Below are positions 41,226 to 51,478 of a stretch of DNA of 64,000 nucleotides, one piece after another. The stretch is taken from the NCBI RefSeq assembly GCF_003325375.1, contig NZ_CP030862.1, forward strand, positions 5,895,501 to 5,959,500, given 5' to 3'. The notes under the pieces were generated by a model. It was not told the origin of the DNA. It saw only the letters and a program-made list of their open reading frames with translations, and searched no databases. Both the position numbers and the translations under genes were made by a program. Each line of letters opens with the position of its first letter. The first letter of the stretch is position 1. This stretch comes from Streptomyces globosus. GTDB taxonomy: Bacteria > Actinomycetota > Actinomycetes > Streptomycetales > Streptomycetaceae.

Positions 41226-42062
41226 TCAGGGGAAGCAGACGCGGGCGTCCTCGGGGGCGCCGGCCGGCAGGACGCACATGCGGGCCCCGGCCGGGCCCTC
41301 GGCCGCCGGGGCCATCGGTGTGGACACGTAGTTCCCCACGTCCCGCTCCGCCATGACCAGCACCTGCGGCTGCGCGAAGTCCGGCAGGGACAGCTCGACG
41401 CGGTCGCCCGCCGCCAGGCCGGACGCCCGCACCCACACCGCCTGGCACATCCCGCCGTGCCGCAGCTCCAGGTGCCGCCCGCCCGCCGCGTCGGCGGCGT
41501 GGACGGTGTCGACCATCCCCGCGCCCCCGCAGCCCATCCGCGTCGGGTCCTGGCCCACGCAGGACTGCGCCGCGCAGCCCGGGTTCCGGATCGGCTTCTC
41601 CTCCGGTCCTGCGGAGGCCCGCTCCGGTTCCGGGCCGCGCAGGGCGAGCAGGGCCGCGCCCGCCGCGAGGGCCGCCGCGCACACCGCCCCGGCCGCGGCG
41701 GCCGCCGGACGCCACCGCCGGGCGGGCGGGGCAGACGGCCCGGCCGCCGGGGCAGGCGCGGCTTCGGCGGGGGCGGTGTCGCCCGGCGCGGCGGGAGCGG
41801 GCCCCGCGGGCCGGGACCGGCCGCTCCAGGCGCTGTCGGCGAGCTCCCACAGCGCCAGCAGCCGGGCGGGCGGCTCGTGCGCGACGGCGCACAGCGCCTC
41901 CACTGCCTTGCGGGGCGGCGGCTGCTTGCCGTTGAGGTACCGCTCCCACGACGACTTGCTGTACGGGGTGCGCCGGGCCAGCGCCGCGAGGCTCAGCCCC
42001 GTCCGCTCGCGCAGCCGCCGCAGCTCGGCGGCGAGCTGCCCGCACTCCGTGTCCGTGATCAC
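41226..42062 (-). CDS. XRE helix-turn-helix membrane protein with DUF2690-like C-terminus
   Basis: The 278-residue protein has an XRE helix-turn-helix (residues 8-60, GLSLAALARRTPYSKSSWER). A Pro/Ala-rich linker leads to one membrane segment (about 117-142). The external domain has a Cys cluster NPGCAAQSCVGQDPTRMGCG, the DUF2690 pattern, then RVELSLPDFAQPQVLVMAE. It probably senses an envelope signal and transmits it to DNA. GTG 42062 overlaps the stop of the upstream paralogue (GTGA), so both are translated together. The DNA-binding half is nearly the same in both proteins. Confidence 0.85.
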   Translation of the reverse strand: MITDTECGQLAAELRRLRERTGLSLAALARRTPYSKSSWERYLNGKQPPPRKAVEALCAVAHEPPARLLALWELADSAWSGRSRPAGPAPAAPGDTAPAEAAPAPAAGPSAPPARRWRPAAAAAGAVCAAALAAGAALLALRGPEPERASAGPEEKPIRNPGCAAQSCVGQDPTRMGCGGAGMVDTVHAADAAGGRHLELRHGGMCQAVWVRASGLAAGDRVELSLPDFAQPQVLVMAERDVGNYVSTPMAPAAEGPAGARMCVLPAGAPEDARVCFP

Positions 42063-42898
42063 TTCCGCAGCTCCCCCCAGGTCTTGGGGCCGACGATGCC
42101 GTCCGCGACGAGCCCGCGCGCCTTCTGGAACCGCGTCGCCGCGTCCTTCGTCGCCTGGTCGTACAGCCCCTCGGTGCTGCCCGGGTCGAAGCCGTGCTCG
42201 CGCAGCAGGCACTGGACCTCGACGACGTCGAAGCCGGTGCTGTTGGTGTCCAGCAGGATGGTGCGGCTCGTGCCGTGCCCGGCCCGCAGCTCCGCGCCCT
42301 CCCGCTTCACCTCGCACGGGTACGCCACGCCGCGCCGGTAGCCGGACTTGCCGCCCGCCGCCGCGTCGGCCGTCTGCACGGCCCCCGCCGCCTCCCCTCC
42401 GCCCGTCCAGGCTCCGCCGGCCAGCAGGCCCGCCGTGAAGGCCACTGCCGCGGTGGCGGCGATCCCGGCCAGGAACCACCCCGCGGACACCGTCCGCCCG
42501 CGCCGGTCCCCCGGCTGCCCGCCGTCGCCGTCGCCCTGCGGGGGTGCGGCGTCCGGAGATGCGGGCGCGGCCTCCTGCGCCGGGGCGGCCTCCTGCTCCT
42601 CCGGGGCCTTCGGGGCGGCCGCGCCCGCCGCGGGCTGCCGCGCCCTCACCGCCACGTCGTGCAGCACCGTCAGCCGGGTCGGCTCCGTCCCGCACACCCG
42701 TGCCAGCTGCTCGACCGCCTCCCGCGGCACGGGCTGCTTGCCGTTGAGGTACCGCTCCCACGAGGAGCGGCTGTAGGCGGTCTTGGCCGCCAGCGCGGCC
42801 AGGCTCAGACCACTGTGGTCCTTCAGCCGCCGCAACTCCGCGACGAGCCGGCGCTCCCGGCTGTCGAGTGCGGCGGGCAGTTCTTTCCAACGCGCCAC
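42059..42898 (-). CDS. XRE helix-turn-helix membrane protein with peptidoglycan-binding domain
   Basis: The 279-residue protein has an XRE domain (residues 14-70, GLSLAALAAKTAYSRSSWER), a Pro/Ala linker, and one membrane segment (about 137-160, GWFLAGIAATAAVAFTAGLLAGG). The external peptidoglycan_binding_1-type domain has VQCLLREHGFDPGSTEGLYD and FQKARGLVADGIVGPKTWGEL. This pairs a cytoplasmic DNA-binding domain with a wall-binding sensor. It starts at ATG 42898 and is first in the two-gene operon with its DUF2690-type paralogue. Confidence 0.88.
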   Translation of the reverse strand: MARWKELPAALDSRERRLVAELRRLKDHSGLSLAALAAKTAYSRSSWERYLNGKQPVPREAVEQLARVCGTEPTRLTVLHDVAVRARQPAAGAAAPKAPEEQEAAPAQEAAPASPDAAPPQGDGDGGQPGDRRGRTVSAGWFLAGIAATAAVAFTAGLLAGGAWTGGGEAAGAVQTADAAAGGKSGYRRGVAYPCEVKREGAELRAGHGTSRTILLDTNSTGFDVVEVQCLLREHGFDPGSTEGLYDQATKDAATRFQKARGLVADGIVGPKTWGELRK

Positions 42899-43032
42899 TG
42901 GTCGTTCCCCCCTGTTCCCCCCCCAGCATCGGGCCGCCCCGACCCGGCTTCCAGGTCCGGACCACGGGTTGGCGGGAACCGTTCGGGTCCCCGCCGTCCC
43001 GCCTGCGCATCCCGCGGAGGGGCATCCCAGCA

Positions 43033-43062
43033 GGTCAGCGCGTGGGACGTCCCACGCTGACC
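43033..43062. repeat. Long palindrome GTGGGACGTCCCAC with extended arms
   Basis: The 14-bp perfect palindrome (43042-43055) is extended by GGTCAGC on the left (after a 2-base bulge) and GCTGACC on the right. It looks like a protein-binding site. The nearest gene start is the HTH operon, 135 bases away. Confidence 0.7.
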
Positions 43063-43332
43063 CAGTGCGGCATGCGTCCCTGGACGCGGTGCAGGTTGGC
43101 GGAGGACAGTCGTTCCGTCAGCCGGGCCGGCGCCGCAGCGCGCAGCCCGGCCGCACGACGGGACGGCCTGTCGCGCATTCGGGGGAAGCGCGGTCTGGCC
43201 GGCCCGTGGCACGGGGGAACGCGTCGGCCCGGCCTCCCGCCAGGAGGCCGGGCCTCGCCGCGCCTTCGCGGGCCCGCCGGACGGCTCCGGCAGCACCGGC
43301 CGGTGTCCGCGGTCCGGCGGCCCTTCGGCGCA

Positions 43333-43372
43333 CCGCCGCCCCGCACCCGGGCTGGTGGGTGCGGGGCGGCGG
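43333..43372 (-). terminator. Terminator of the chitinase gene
   Basis: A 16-bp perfect stem (43333-43348 with 43357-43372) with an 8-base loop lies 24 bases past the chitinase stop on the minus strand. There is no T-tract. Confidence 0.8.
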
Positions 43373-43396
43373 GCCGCTCGGCGCGGGGTGGGGGGA

Positions 43397-45085
<1,689 letters not shown>

Positions 45086-45165
45086 GTACTGCCTCCGGGG
45101 AAGTGGGGAGGGAGGGCAAGAGGTCCGGGTGGGAGAAGTGATAGCGATCACCGACATCCGCCGTC

Positions 45166-45197
45166 AATGGTTTGGACCAAAGAAGGACTAGACCATT
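45166..45197 (-). promoter_or_regulatory. Two adjacent dre-like repeats before the chitinase gene
   Basis: The minus strand reads AATGGTCTAGTCCTTC (45197-45182), then TTTGGTCCAAACCATT (45181-45166). Both resemble the DasR element and the direct repeats known in streptomycete chitinase promoters. They lie 81-112 bases before the start codon and predict repression relieved by glucosamine-6-phosphate/chitin breakdown products. Confidence 0.7.
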
Positions 45198-45340
45198 CGC
45201 CAGGCAAATTCCCTCGTCAGAGGCGTGCGGGGGCACGGAAGACCGCTCGCCACCCCGGGTGACGAGCGGTTTAAGGGTGCCTTAGGAAAGGCTGCCGCAA
45301 GGTTTCGGCAACAAACCAGCCAAACCCCGTTCGCATGCCG

Positions 45341-46498
45341 TCAACCGGCCCCCTGCTCCCCCGCCGGCATCCCGTACGCGTCCGCGACGAGCTCGTAGGA
45401 GCGCAGCCGGGCCGCGCCGCCGTGCGCGTTCGCGGTCAGCATCAGCTCGTCCGCGCCGGTGCGGGCGGCCAGCGCGTCGAGGCCGGCGCGGACCTCGTCC
45501 GGGGTGCCGTGCACGATGTTCGCCAGCCAGCCCTCGGTGAACTCCCGCTCCAGCGGGGAGAAGGCGTACGCCGCCGCCTCCTCCGGGGTGGGGATCAGGC
45601 CGGGCCGGCCCGCGCGCAGCCGGAGCATCGACAGCGCGCCCGTGAGCACCTGGGCGCGGGCCGCGGCGGCGGTGTCGGCGGCGAGCGCCGACACGCCGAT
45701 CACGGCGTACGGGGCGTCCAGGGCTGCCGAGGGGCGGAACGTCTGCCGGTAGAGGTCGAGGGCGGGCAGCGTGCCGGCGGCGGAGAAGTGGTGGGCGTAC
45801 GCGAAGGGCAGGCCCAGCTCGCCGGCGAGGCGGGCGCTGAAGCCGGAGGAGCCGAGCAGCCACAGCGGCGGCCGGCCGGCCGGCCCCTGCACCGGGCCGG
45901 GCACGGCGTGGACCCGGGCGTAGGGGTGGCCGTCGGGGAAGTCGTCGTCGAGGAAGCGGGTGAGCTCCGCGAGGCGGCGGGGGAAGTCGTCGTGGCCCTC
46001 CTCGGCCCGGCCGGGGCCGCGCAGGGCGGCGGCGGTCCGGCCGTCGGTGCCGGGGGCGCGGCCGAGGCCGAGGTCGATCCGGCCGGGGGCGAGCGCCTCC
46101 AGGGTGCCGAACTGCTCGGCGACGGCGAGGGGGGCGTGGTTGGGCAGCATGACGCCGCCCGAGCCGAGGCGGATGCGGGTGGTGTGCGCGGCCAGGTGCG
46201 CCAGGATCACCGCGGGCGAGGAGCTGGCGACACCCGGCATGGAGTGGTGCTCGGCGACCCAGTGGCGCTGGTAGCCGCGGGTTTCGGCGAGCCGGGCGAG
46301 GGCGACACTGGTGCGCAGGGACGCGCTCGCGGTGCTGCCGCTGCCGACGGTGACGAGGTCCAGCACCGACAGCGGGACGGGGGCGGTGCCGTACGCGGTG
46401 CCCCGGACGGGGTGCGGCGCCGGGACGGCCGCGGGTTCCGGTCCCTGCGCGCCGCCGACCGGGCGGTCCTCCCGTGCGGCTTCCCCGCGGTCACTCAT
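45341..46498 (-). CDS. LLM-class flavin-dependent oxidoreductase
   Basis: The 385-residue luciferase-like barrel has VPLSVLDLVTVGSG near the N-terminus, the family motif RYQRHWVAEHHSM-like YQRHWVAEHHSMPG, RIRLGSGGVMLPNHAPLAVAEQF, and RIDLGLGRAPG. This is the bacterial-luciferase-like group 1 pattern. It would use reduced flavin to oxygenate an unknown substrate. GGGAG lies 8 bases before ATG 46498. It is not obviously part of an operon. Confidence 0.9.
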   Translation of the reverse strand: MSDRGEAAREDRPVGGAQGPEPAAVPAPHPVRGTAYGTAPVPLSVLDLVTVGSGSTASASLRTSVALARLAETRGYQRHWVAEHHSMPGVASSSPAVILAHLAAHTTRIRLGSGGVMLPNHAPLAVAEQFGTLEALAPGRIDLGLGRAPGTDGRTAAALRGPGRAEEGHDDFPRRLAELTRFLDDDFPDGHPYARVHAVPGPVQGPAGRPPLWLLGSSGFSARLAGELGLPFAYAHHFSAAGTLPALDLYRQTFRPSAALDAPYAVIGVSALAADTAAAARAQVLTGALSMLRLRAGRPGLIPTPEEAAAYAFSPLEREFTEGWLANIVHGTPDEVRAGLDALAARTGADELMLTANAHGGAARLRSYELVADAYGMPAGEQGAG

Positions 46499-46737
46499 GG
46501 CCACTCCCGTCTCCCTCGTACGTCCGTACGGGGAGTCGAACCGGAGAGCGGGAGCGGGCATTCCCGGGGCGGTTGTACTGCCGTGGGGCCCGACTCATGA
46601 CCTTGGCATATGCCAACGGCGTAGGCCCTGGCGGGAGGGCGTTATCCGGCCACCAATCTCCCCAACAGGCGCTCCCGATGCGCCTCTTGCTGGCTATCGT
46701 GGTACGGCAAGCGGTAACGACCTGCTAGGGGGAGACC

Positions 46738-47496
46738 GTGGCGCTGAAGCCCGAGCCGACCGCGCCGTTCCACTCGGTGCAGTACGCCCTGCGCGTGCTC
46801 GAAGCGATCGCCCGCCACACCGGCGGTGTGTCCGACGAGCAGATCGCGCGCGAGACAGGACTGCCTGCGGTCCATCTCGCTCCGATGCTCCTGATGCTGC
46901 GCCGCGAGGGGTACGTCCTGGAGGTGTCGGACGGGGCGTATGCGATAGGCGACTCGCTGGTCCTGCTCGGCTCGGGCACGGACCGGCAGCAGGCCCTCCA
47001 GGACAAGCTGCAGGAGACCCTCGACCGGCTGCGGGACTCGGTGGGCGCGGCGGTCTACATCAGCCGGTACGTGGACGGCGAGGTGAAGATCACGCAGGTC
47101 GCGGACAGTCCGCGCACCCCGAAGGTGCACGAGTGGGTGGACTTCCGCTCCGCGGCGCACGCGAGCGCGGTCGGCAAGTGCCTGCTGACGCAGCTCGACC
47201 AGAACGGGCGGCGCGACCACCTGTCCCGGCACAAGATCGCCCGACTGACGTCGAAGACGATCGTGAGCGAGCGGGTCCTCTTCTCGAAGCTCGACAGCCA
47301 GCCGGCCACGGTGCCGGTGCTCGACCTCCAGGAGTACGCGCTCGGCACGGTCTGCGCGGCGGTGCCGATCACCGCGGGCGCGTCGGTGGGCTGCCTGGCC
47401 CTGTCGATGCCCGTCGAGCACGCGCACCGGCTGCGGGCGGCGGCGGAGACCCTGAACCGGAAGGCCGCGCCGCTGCTGCTGTCGCTCGCCCTGTAG
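46738..47496 (+). CDS. IclR-family transcriptional regulator
   Basis: The 252-residue protein has an N-terminal winged helix (residues 11-70, VQYALRVLEAIARHTGGVSD and AREGYVLEV-like REGYVLEVSDG). The C-terminal IclR effector domain has VHEWVDFRSAAHASAVGKCL and ending helices MPVEHAHRLRAAAETL. GTG 46738 has AGGGGGAG upstream. The target is unknown; it diverges from the LLM oxidoreductase gene with 239 bp between, so that gene is the first candidate. Confidence 0.9.
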   Translation: MALKPEPTAPFHSVQYALRVLEAIARHTGGVSDEQIARETGLPAVHLAPMLLMLRREGYVLEVSDGAYAIGDSLVLLGSGTDRQQALQDKLQETLDRLRDSVGAAVYISRYVDGEVKITQVADSPRTPKVHEWVDFRSAAHASAVGKCLLTQLDQNGRRDHLSRHKIARLTSKTIVSERVLFSKLDSQPATVPVLDLQEYALGTVCAAVPITAGASVGCLALSMPVEHAHRLRAAAETLNRKAAPLLLSLAL

Positions 47497-47567
47497 CCCT
47501 GGTGACGCGGCTCACGGGAGAGGCCGCGGCGCAAGGAGAGTCCGGAGCGTCAGGAGCGGGAAAACAC

Positions 47568-47604
47568 TTCGGGCGGCTCCCGGTGGAACCGGAAGCCGCC
47601 CGAA
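47568..47604 (-). terminator. Terminator after tRNA-Lys copy 2
   Basis: An 11-bp stem (47568-47578 with 47594-47604) and an inner 5-bp stem are followed on the minus strand by GTGTTTTCCC. It lies 8 bases past the tRNA. Confidence 0.85.
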
Positions 47605-47611
47605 GGACAGG

Positions 47612-47685
47612 TGCGCCGCCAGGGACTCGAACCCCGGACCCGCTGATTAAGAGTCAGCTGCTCTAACCAACTGAGCTAGCGGCGC
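47612..47685 (-). tRNA. tRNA-Lys (CTT), copy 2
   Basis: This 74-nt gene is identical to the copies at 37604 and 53560 but inverted. Anticodon CTT and acceptor GCGCCGC/GCGGCGC are intact. CCA is not encoded. Confidence 0.97.
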
Positions 47686-47700
47686 CTGCTGACAGAGAAA

Positions 47701-47729
47701 ATACTACCTGGTCCGCGGGGGTGCTCCAA
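47701..47729 (-). promoter_or_regulatory. Housekeeping promoter of tRNA-Lys copy 2
   Basis: On the minus strand TTGGAG (47729-47724), a 17-base spacer and TAGTAT (47706-47701) form a good sigma-70-type promoter. It ends 15 bases before the tRNA. Confidence 0.7.
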
Positions 47730-47769
47730 ACCACCCCCGCGGCCGGCCCCTCAGGCGGGCGGTTCCGGT

Positions 47770-48405
47770 TCAGAACCGGACGTCGGAGCAGGAGTAGAAG
47801 GCCATCGGGGTGTCGTGGACGGTCCAGACGGCCAGGATCAGGTGCCGGCCGGTCTTGCCGGCGGGCATGACGCCGTTGTGGACGGTCGTCATCGCGGGCC
47901 GGGCCCCGTTGTAGGCGACGGTGAGGAACGGCTGCGACTCCAGGGCGGCGCGGGTGAGCGGCTTGGTGGAGTCCCAGCCGTTCCTGGTGACGTAGTACTT
48001 GATGTCGGTGGTGGCGTGGTTGGCGGTGAACTGCCACCGGAAGGCGTAGCCCTGCCCGGAGGTGACCTGGGTGGCGGGCCAGGCACCGCCGCGCGGGTCG
48101 TCGAGCTGCGCGAACTCGGGGTGGCCGCCGGCGCATATCGTGCCGTCGGCCGGGCCGGCCGCGGGGAAGCCCTTGAAGCCCTCGACGCTCTGCGGCTCCC
48201 ACTGGATGGGGCCGCAGTCCGAGACGGTCCGGTTGGCGCAGAGCTTCTGGCGGCTGATCGGGCTGTCGGTGTAGCCGTGGCTGCTGGCGGAGGGCGCGGA
48301 GGCGAGGGCGAGCCCGACCACGCCGGCGAGGCCGAGCGCGGCGGCGGAGCCGGCCCGGCCGGAGGGGCGCGCGGGCAGGCGTGAGGGCATGCGGAAGAGA
48401 CGCAT
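47770..48405 (-). CDS. Secreted AA10 lytic polysaccharide monooxygenase (chitin-active)
   Basis: The 211-residue protein has a signal peptide of about 42 residues. It should be cut so that His43 (SS-HGYTDSP) becomes the N-terminus of the copper histidine brace; the second ligand is the His in FTANHATTD. Segments SISRQ-like DSPISRQKLC, PFLTVAYN and HDTPMAFYSCSDVRF are typical of chitin-active AA10 enzymes. It oxidatively breaks crystalline chitin and boosts chitinase. AAGGAG lies 9 bases before ATG 48405. Three dre-like repeats lie 107-183 bases upstream. No binding module is attached. Confidence 0.94.
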   Translation of the reverse strand: MRLFRMPSRLPARPSGRAGSAAALGLAGVVGLALASAPSASSHGYTDSPISRQKLCANRTVSDCGPIQWEPQSVEGFKGFPAAGPADGTICAGGHPEFAQLDDPRGGAWPATQVTSGQGYAFRWQFTANHATTDIKYYVTRNGWDSTKPLTRAALESQPFLTVAYNGARPAMTTVHNGVMPAGKTGRHLILAVWTVHDTPMAFYSCSDVRF

Positions 48406-48784
48406 GAGGCGGTGCTCCTTGAACGTGGGGGGGGGGAGGTCCGGGGAGAGAGCGTGCGCACGCGCGGGGAGCGGCCGCGGGTGGGTCCGCGGCCGCACGG
48501 GCGGAGTTTTCAGGTCTAGACCAAGTCCCAGATTATTGACGCCACTTGGCCATGTCCAGACCATTGCGCGAACGGATGGTCCGGACCACCGCACCCCGCC
48601 CGCGCCCGGTCCGACCTCCGCGCACGGGGAGTCGTACGAGGAGCCGTACGGGCCGGGACGCGGATGCGGGGGCGGCAGGGGCTGTCCGAAAACAGGACAC
48701 CCGGAGGTACGGCGACGGCCCCGGCGCCGCCTGCGGGGCGGGGCCGGGGCCGGGGCCTTCAGACCGGGTGGCAGCGGGGGCCGG
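48406..48784. other. Gene-free region LPMO - SPFH
   Basis: The 379 bases contain a leader with a run of G (48428-48436), the three dre-like repeats, and a GC-rich hairpin GGCCCCGG/CCGGGGCC (48717-48757) that may end the SPFH transcript. I see no coding sequence. Confidence 0.5.
48512..48588 (-). promoter_or_regulatory. Three dre-like repeats before the LPMO gene
   Basis: On the minus strand: TGGTCCGGACCA (48588-48577, perfect palindrome), TGGTCTGGACAT (48563-48552), and TGGTCTAGACCT (48523-48512, 11 of 12 to TGGTCTAGACCA). Such arrays are known at streptomycete chitinolytic promoters and bind DasR or the chitin two-component regulators. Confidence 0.75.
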
Positions 48785-51478
48785 CTACTCGGGGCGGCCG
48801 GTGTAGAAGGCGACGGTGAGGTCCTTCACCAGGGCCTTCCGCTCGTAGTCGTCCAGCTCGACCAGGCCCCGCGAGGTCAGCCGGTGGACGGTGTCGTCGA
48901 CGGCGTCCACGACCGAGGTCAGGACCGTGTCCCGGTGCTTCGCGTCGATCGCCGCCACCCGGCGGCGGCGCATCGCCTCGGCGACCTCGGGGGCGTACTC
49001 GATGCGCGTCGGCTGCGCCGAGTACACCTCGATGCCGACCGCCTCGGTCTCGGCGGCGAGCATCCTGGTCAGCGCCTCGCCGACCGCCTCCGTGTCGCGG
49101 AGGGTCGGGGCGTCCTCGTGGAAGGCGTCGGCCGGGAGCTGCGACAGCACCCGCGCCATCGCCGCCTCGACCTGCTCGGCGAGGTACTCGGTGTGGTCCT
49201 CGACGGCGAGCGCGGCCCGCGCCGTGTCCTTGACCTGCCAGACGACCTGCACGACCACCTGGAGGGCGAGGCCGCCGCAGTCGACGGCGGGCATCGGGTC
49301 GCTGCGCCAGTGGCGCAGGCGGACGTCGATCCGGCGGCGCAGGAGGAGGGGGCTCACCCAGGTGAGGCCGGTCCGGCGGACCGTGCCGCGGTAGCGGCCG
49401 AACAGGGTGAGCACCCAGGCGTGCCCGACCTTGCCGCGGCCGAGGCCGCCGAGGGAGAGCAGCGCGACGATGCCGAGGAAGGCGAGCGGCGGCCAGTGGG
49501 TGGCGCGCAGCCCCTGGTAGGCGCGGGGCGCCGCTCCGAACGCGGCCCCGAACGCGTCCGGCACCGCTCCGGCCCGCCACAGCACGGCCAGGCACCCGCT
49601 GAGGGCGAGCCCGCCCACCGCGACGCCGACCCAGCCGGGCAGGACGGGCCCCCGGTGCTCCCGCAGCCGGTCGTCGCCTTGCGGCACCCGCCGCCCCGGA
49701 GCCGGCCGCGGCACGGCGCGCCGGGCGGGCCGGCCCGGCGCGGCGGCCGGGGTGCCGGCGGTGAGGGTGCGCGGCTCGGCGGGGAACGGCAGGTGCACCG
49801 GCACCGCGGTGACGTCCACCCCGCGGGCCGCGGCGGAGGCGCTGCCCTGCGCCGGTTCGCCGCCGTCCTCGATGCCGCGGGCCACGGCCCGCGAGACGAT
49901 CTCGACGACGGAGCCCCGGACCGCGGCCACGCCGTCTCCTTCCGCTTCCGCCCCACCGGTGGCTGCCTCGCCGCCGCCGGCCGACGGGCCTGGCACGCCG
50001 ACCGGCCTGTCCGCGATGCCGGCCACACCGTCGGCGCCCTCCGCCGTGTACGGGTCCGGCTCGTCGGTCGGGTCCGCCTCGTGCGCGCCGGGCCTCCCGC
50101 CCGAGGTGCCGGGCTCCGCCGCGAGGCCGGGCGTACCGTCCCGCGATGCGCCGTGCGGTCCGGAGGGAGCGTCCTTGTCCGCGGCCTCGGTCGCGGCGGC
50201 GGGCGGTGCCGCCTGCGGGTCGGGGGCGGTTGCAGGGTGCGGGATGTCCAGGGTCGCGGTGGCCGGTGCGTCGGGCGCCCCTCCCTTCTCGCCGCCGGAG
50301 GCCGTTCCGCTGCCGTCCGCGGCCGCGGCCGACGCGTGGCCGGGCTCGGTGCGGGCGGCGGGGACGTCCCCCAGGGCGGTGTTGCCGGCGGTCCGGCCGT
50401 TCGGCAGGAGGATCTCCCGAGCCGTCAGGACCATGGCAGCCGGCACCCCGGCGACCCACCGGGAGCGCACCGGTGCCGACGCGACGGCGACCCGGGCGGC
50501 GGGGCCGATGTACAGCCGGGCCTGCGCCACAGCCGCGGCCGCGGCGACCGCCGAACCGGCGGTCGGGCTCGGCGCGTGCCGGCCCGCCGGCGAAGAGGGC
50601 CCGGCCGGGTCCGCGTACGGGGAGACTCCCGCTGCCGGCAAGGCCTCCGGGCGGGCCGGGGCCGGTCGGGCCGGGGCCTCCGCCGGGCGGTGGCCGGACC
50701 GCGCAGGTCCCGCACTTGGGCCCGCATACAGGGAGGCCGCCCCTGCCGGCACGGCCTCCGGGCGGGCCGTGGGCCGGGCGGACGGGTCGGACGGGCCGGC
50801 CCCGGCCGGGCGGAGGCCGGACGACGCGGGCGCGGGCGTGCCCGGCTCGGCGTACAGAGCAGTGGGGGGCGCCGCCGGCACGGGGGCCGGCCGGGCCGGC
50901 GGGTCCGTCGGGCGGGGGCCGGGCGGACGGGTGCCGAGCGCAGGCGCCGGCACGGCTTCCGGGCGGGTGGCGGGTGGCTGCGGGCGGAGGTGCGCTCCGG
51001 GCGGAGCCGCGGCGGGGATCGGCCCGTCGCCCCGTCCGGGGGCCTGTGCGCGGGCCGGGGCCGCTGCCGGAGGCCGGGCGGACGGGAGTTCCGGGCCGGG
51101 CGGGGCCTCTGGCGGGGGACCGGCCGGAAGCGGTCCTGCTGCCGCGGTGTCCGGGGTCGGCGGGTCGGCGGTCGGGGCGGACACCGCCGCGGCCGGGGCC
51201 TGGACCCCTGGTGCTCCGGAGGCCCGGGCCCCGCGGTCCGGGGCCGGCACGGCGGTCAGGGCCGTCGCCGCGGCGCCGGCCGAAGCCGGGGGCGGCGGGT
51301 CCGTCGGGAGCAGGGCCGCCAGGCCGCGGCGGGCGGGCCGGGGGGCCAGGCGCATCGTGCCCGTGCCGTGGACGACGGGGGCCGACGGGGGCCGCGGGCC
51401 CCCGGTGGAGACGGGCGGCACGCGGAAGGTGCCGGTGGTGGAGGTGGTGAGCGTCGGGTACATCGTTGCCTCCGTCAT
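48785..51478 (-). CDS. SPFH/band-7 membrane protein with giant Pro/Ala-rich N-terminus
   Basis: The 897-residue protein is in two parts. Residues 1 to about 590 are low-complexity Pro/Ala/Gly, with a loose repeat whose landmarks are RPEAVPA and LYAGP or PYADP. After about residue 590 comes a transmembrane pair (GWVGVAVGGLALSGCLAVLW and WPPLAFLGIVALLSLGGL), then an SPFH domain with VLTLFGRYRGTVRRTGLTWV, LALQVVVQVVWQVKDTARAAL and LVELDDYERKALVKDLTVAFY. SPFH proteins scaffold membrane microdomains. ATG 51478 overlaps the stop of the wall-amidase-like gene (ATGA). A later ATG at 51463 is possible. Confidence 0.85.
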   Translation of the reverse strand: MTEATMYPTLTTSTTGTFRVPPVSTGGPRPPSAPVVHGTGTMRLAPRPARRGLAALLPTDPPPPASAGAAATALTAVPAPDRGARASGAPGVQAPAAAVSAPTADPPTPDTAAAGPLPAGPPPEAPPGPELPSARPPAAAPARAQAPGRGDGPIPAAAPPGAHLRPQPPATRPEAVPAPALGTRPPGPRPTDPPARPAPVPAAPPTALYAEPGTPAPASSGLRPAGAGPSDPSARPTARPEAVPAGAASLYAGPSAGPARSGHRPAEAPARPAPARPEALPAAGVSPYADPAGPSSPAGRHAPSPTAGSAVAAAAAVAQARLYIGPAARVAVASAPVRSRWVAGVPAAMVLTAREILLPNGRTAGNTALGDVPAARTEPGHASAAAADGSGTASGGEKGGAPDAPATATLDIPHPATAPDPQAAPPAAATEAADKDAPSGPHGASRDGTPGLAAEPGTSGGRPGAHEADPTDEPDPYTAEGADGVAGIADRPVGVPGPSAGGGEAATGGAEAEGDGVAAVRGSVVEIVSRAVARGIEDGGEPAQGSASAAARGVDVTAVPVHLPFPAEPRTLTAGTPAAAPGRPARRAVPRPAPGRRVPQGDDRLREHRGPVLPGWVGVAVGGLALSGCLAVLWRAGAVPDAFGAAFGAAPRAYQGLRATHWPPLAFLGIVALLSLGGLGRGKVGHAWVLTLFGRYRGTVRRTGLTWVSPLLLRRRIDVRLRHWRSDPMPAVDCGGLALQVVVQVVWQVKDTARAALAVEDHTEYLAEQVEAAMARVLSQLPADAFHEDAPTLRDTEAVGEALTRMLAAETEAVGIEVYSAQPTRIEYAPEVAEAMRRRRVAAIDAKHRDTVLTSVVDAVDDTVHRLTSRGLVELDDYERKALVKDLTVAFYTGRPE

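Larger units (their letters stand above)
42899..43396. other. 498-bp gene-free region with palindrome and hairpins
   Basis: I found no convincing gene. It holds a palindrome (43033-43062), a 12-bp hairpin GGCCCGGCCTCC/GGAGGCCGGGCC (43226-43254), and the chitinase terminator (43333-43372). The promoter of the HTH operon should lie at 42899-43000. Open frames on the minus strand here are Arg/Pro-rich and unlike the neighbours. Confidence 0.5.

Noticed and set aside
42899..43396. Minus-strand open frames in the region before the chitinase terminator
   Set aside because: They are Arg/Pro/Ala-rich, cross strong hairpins and have no ribosome-binding site.
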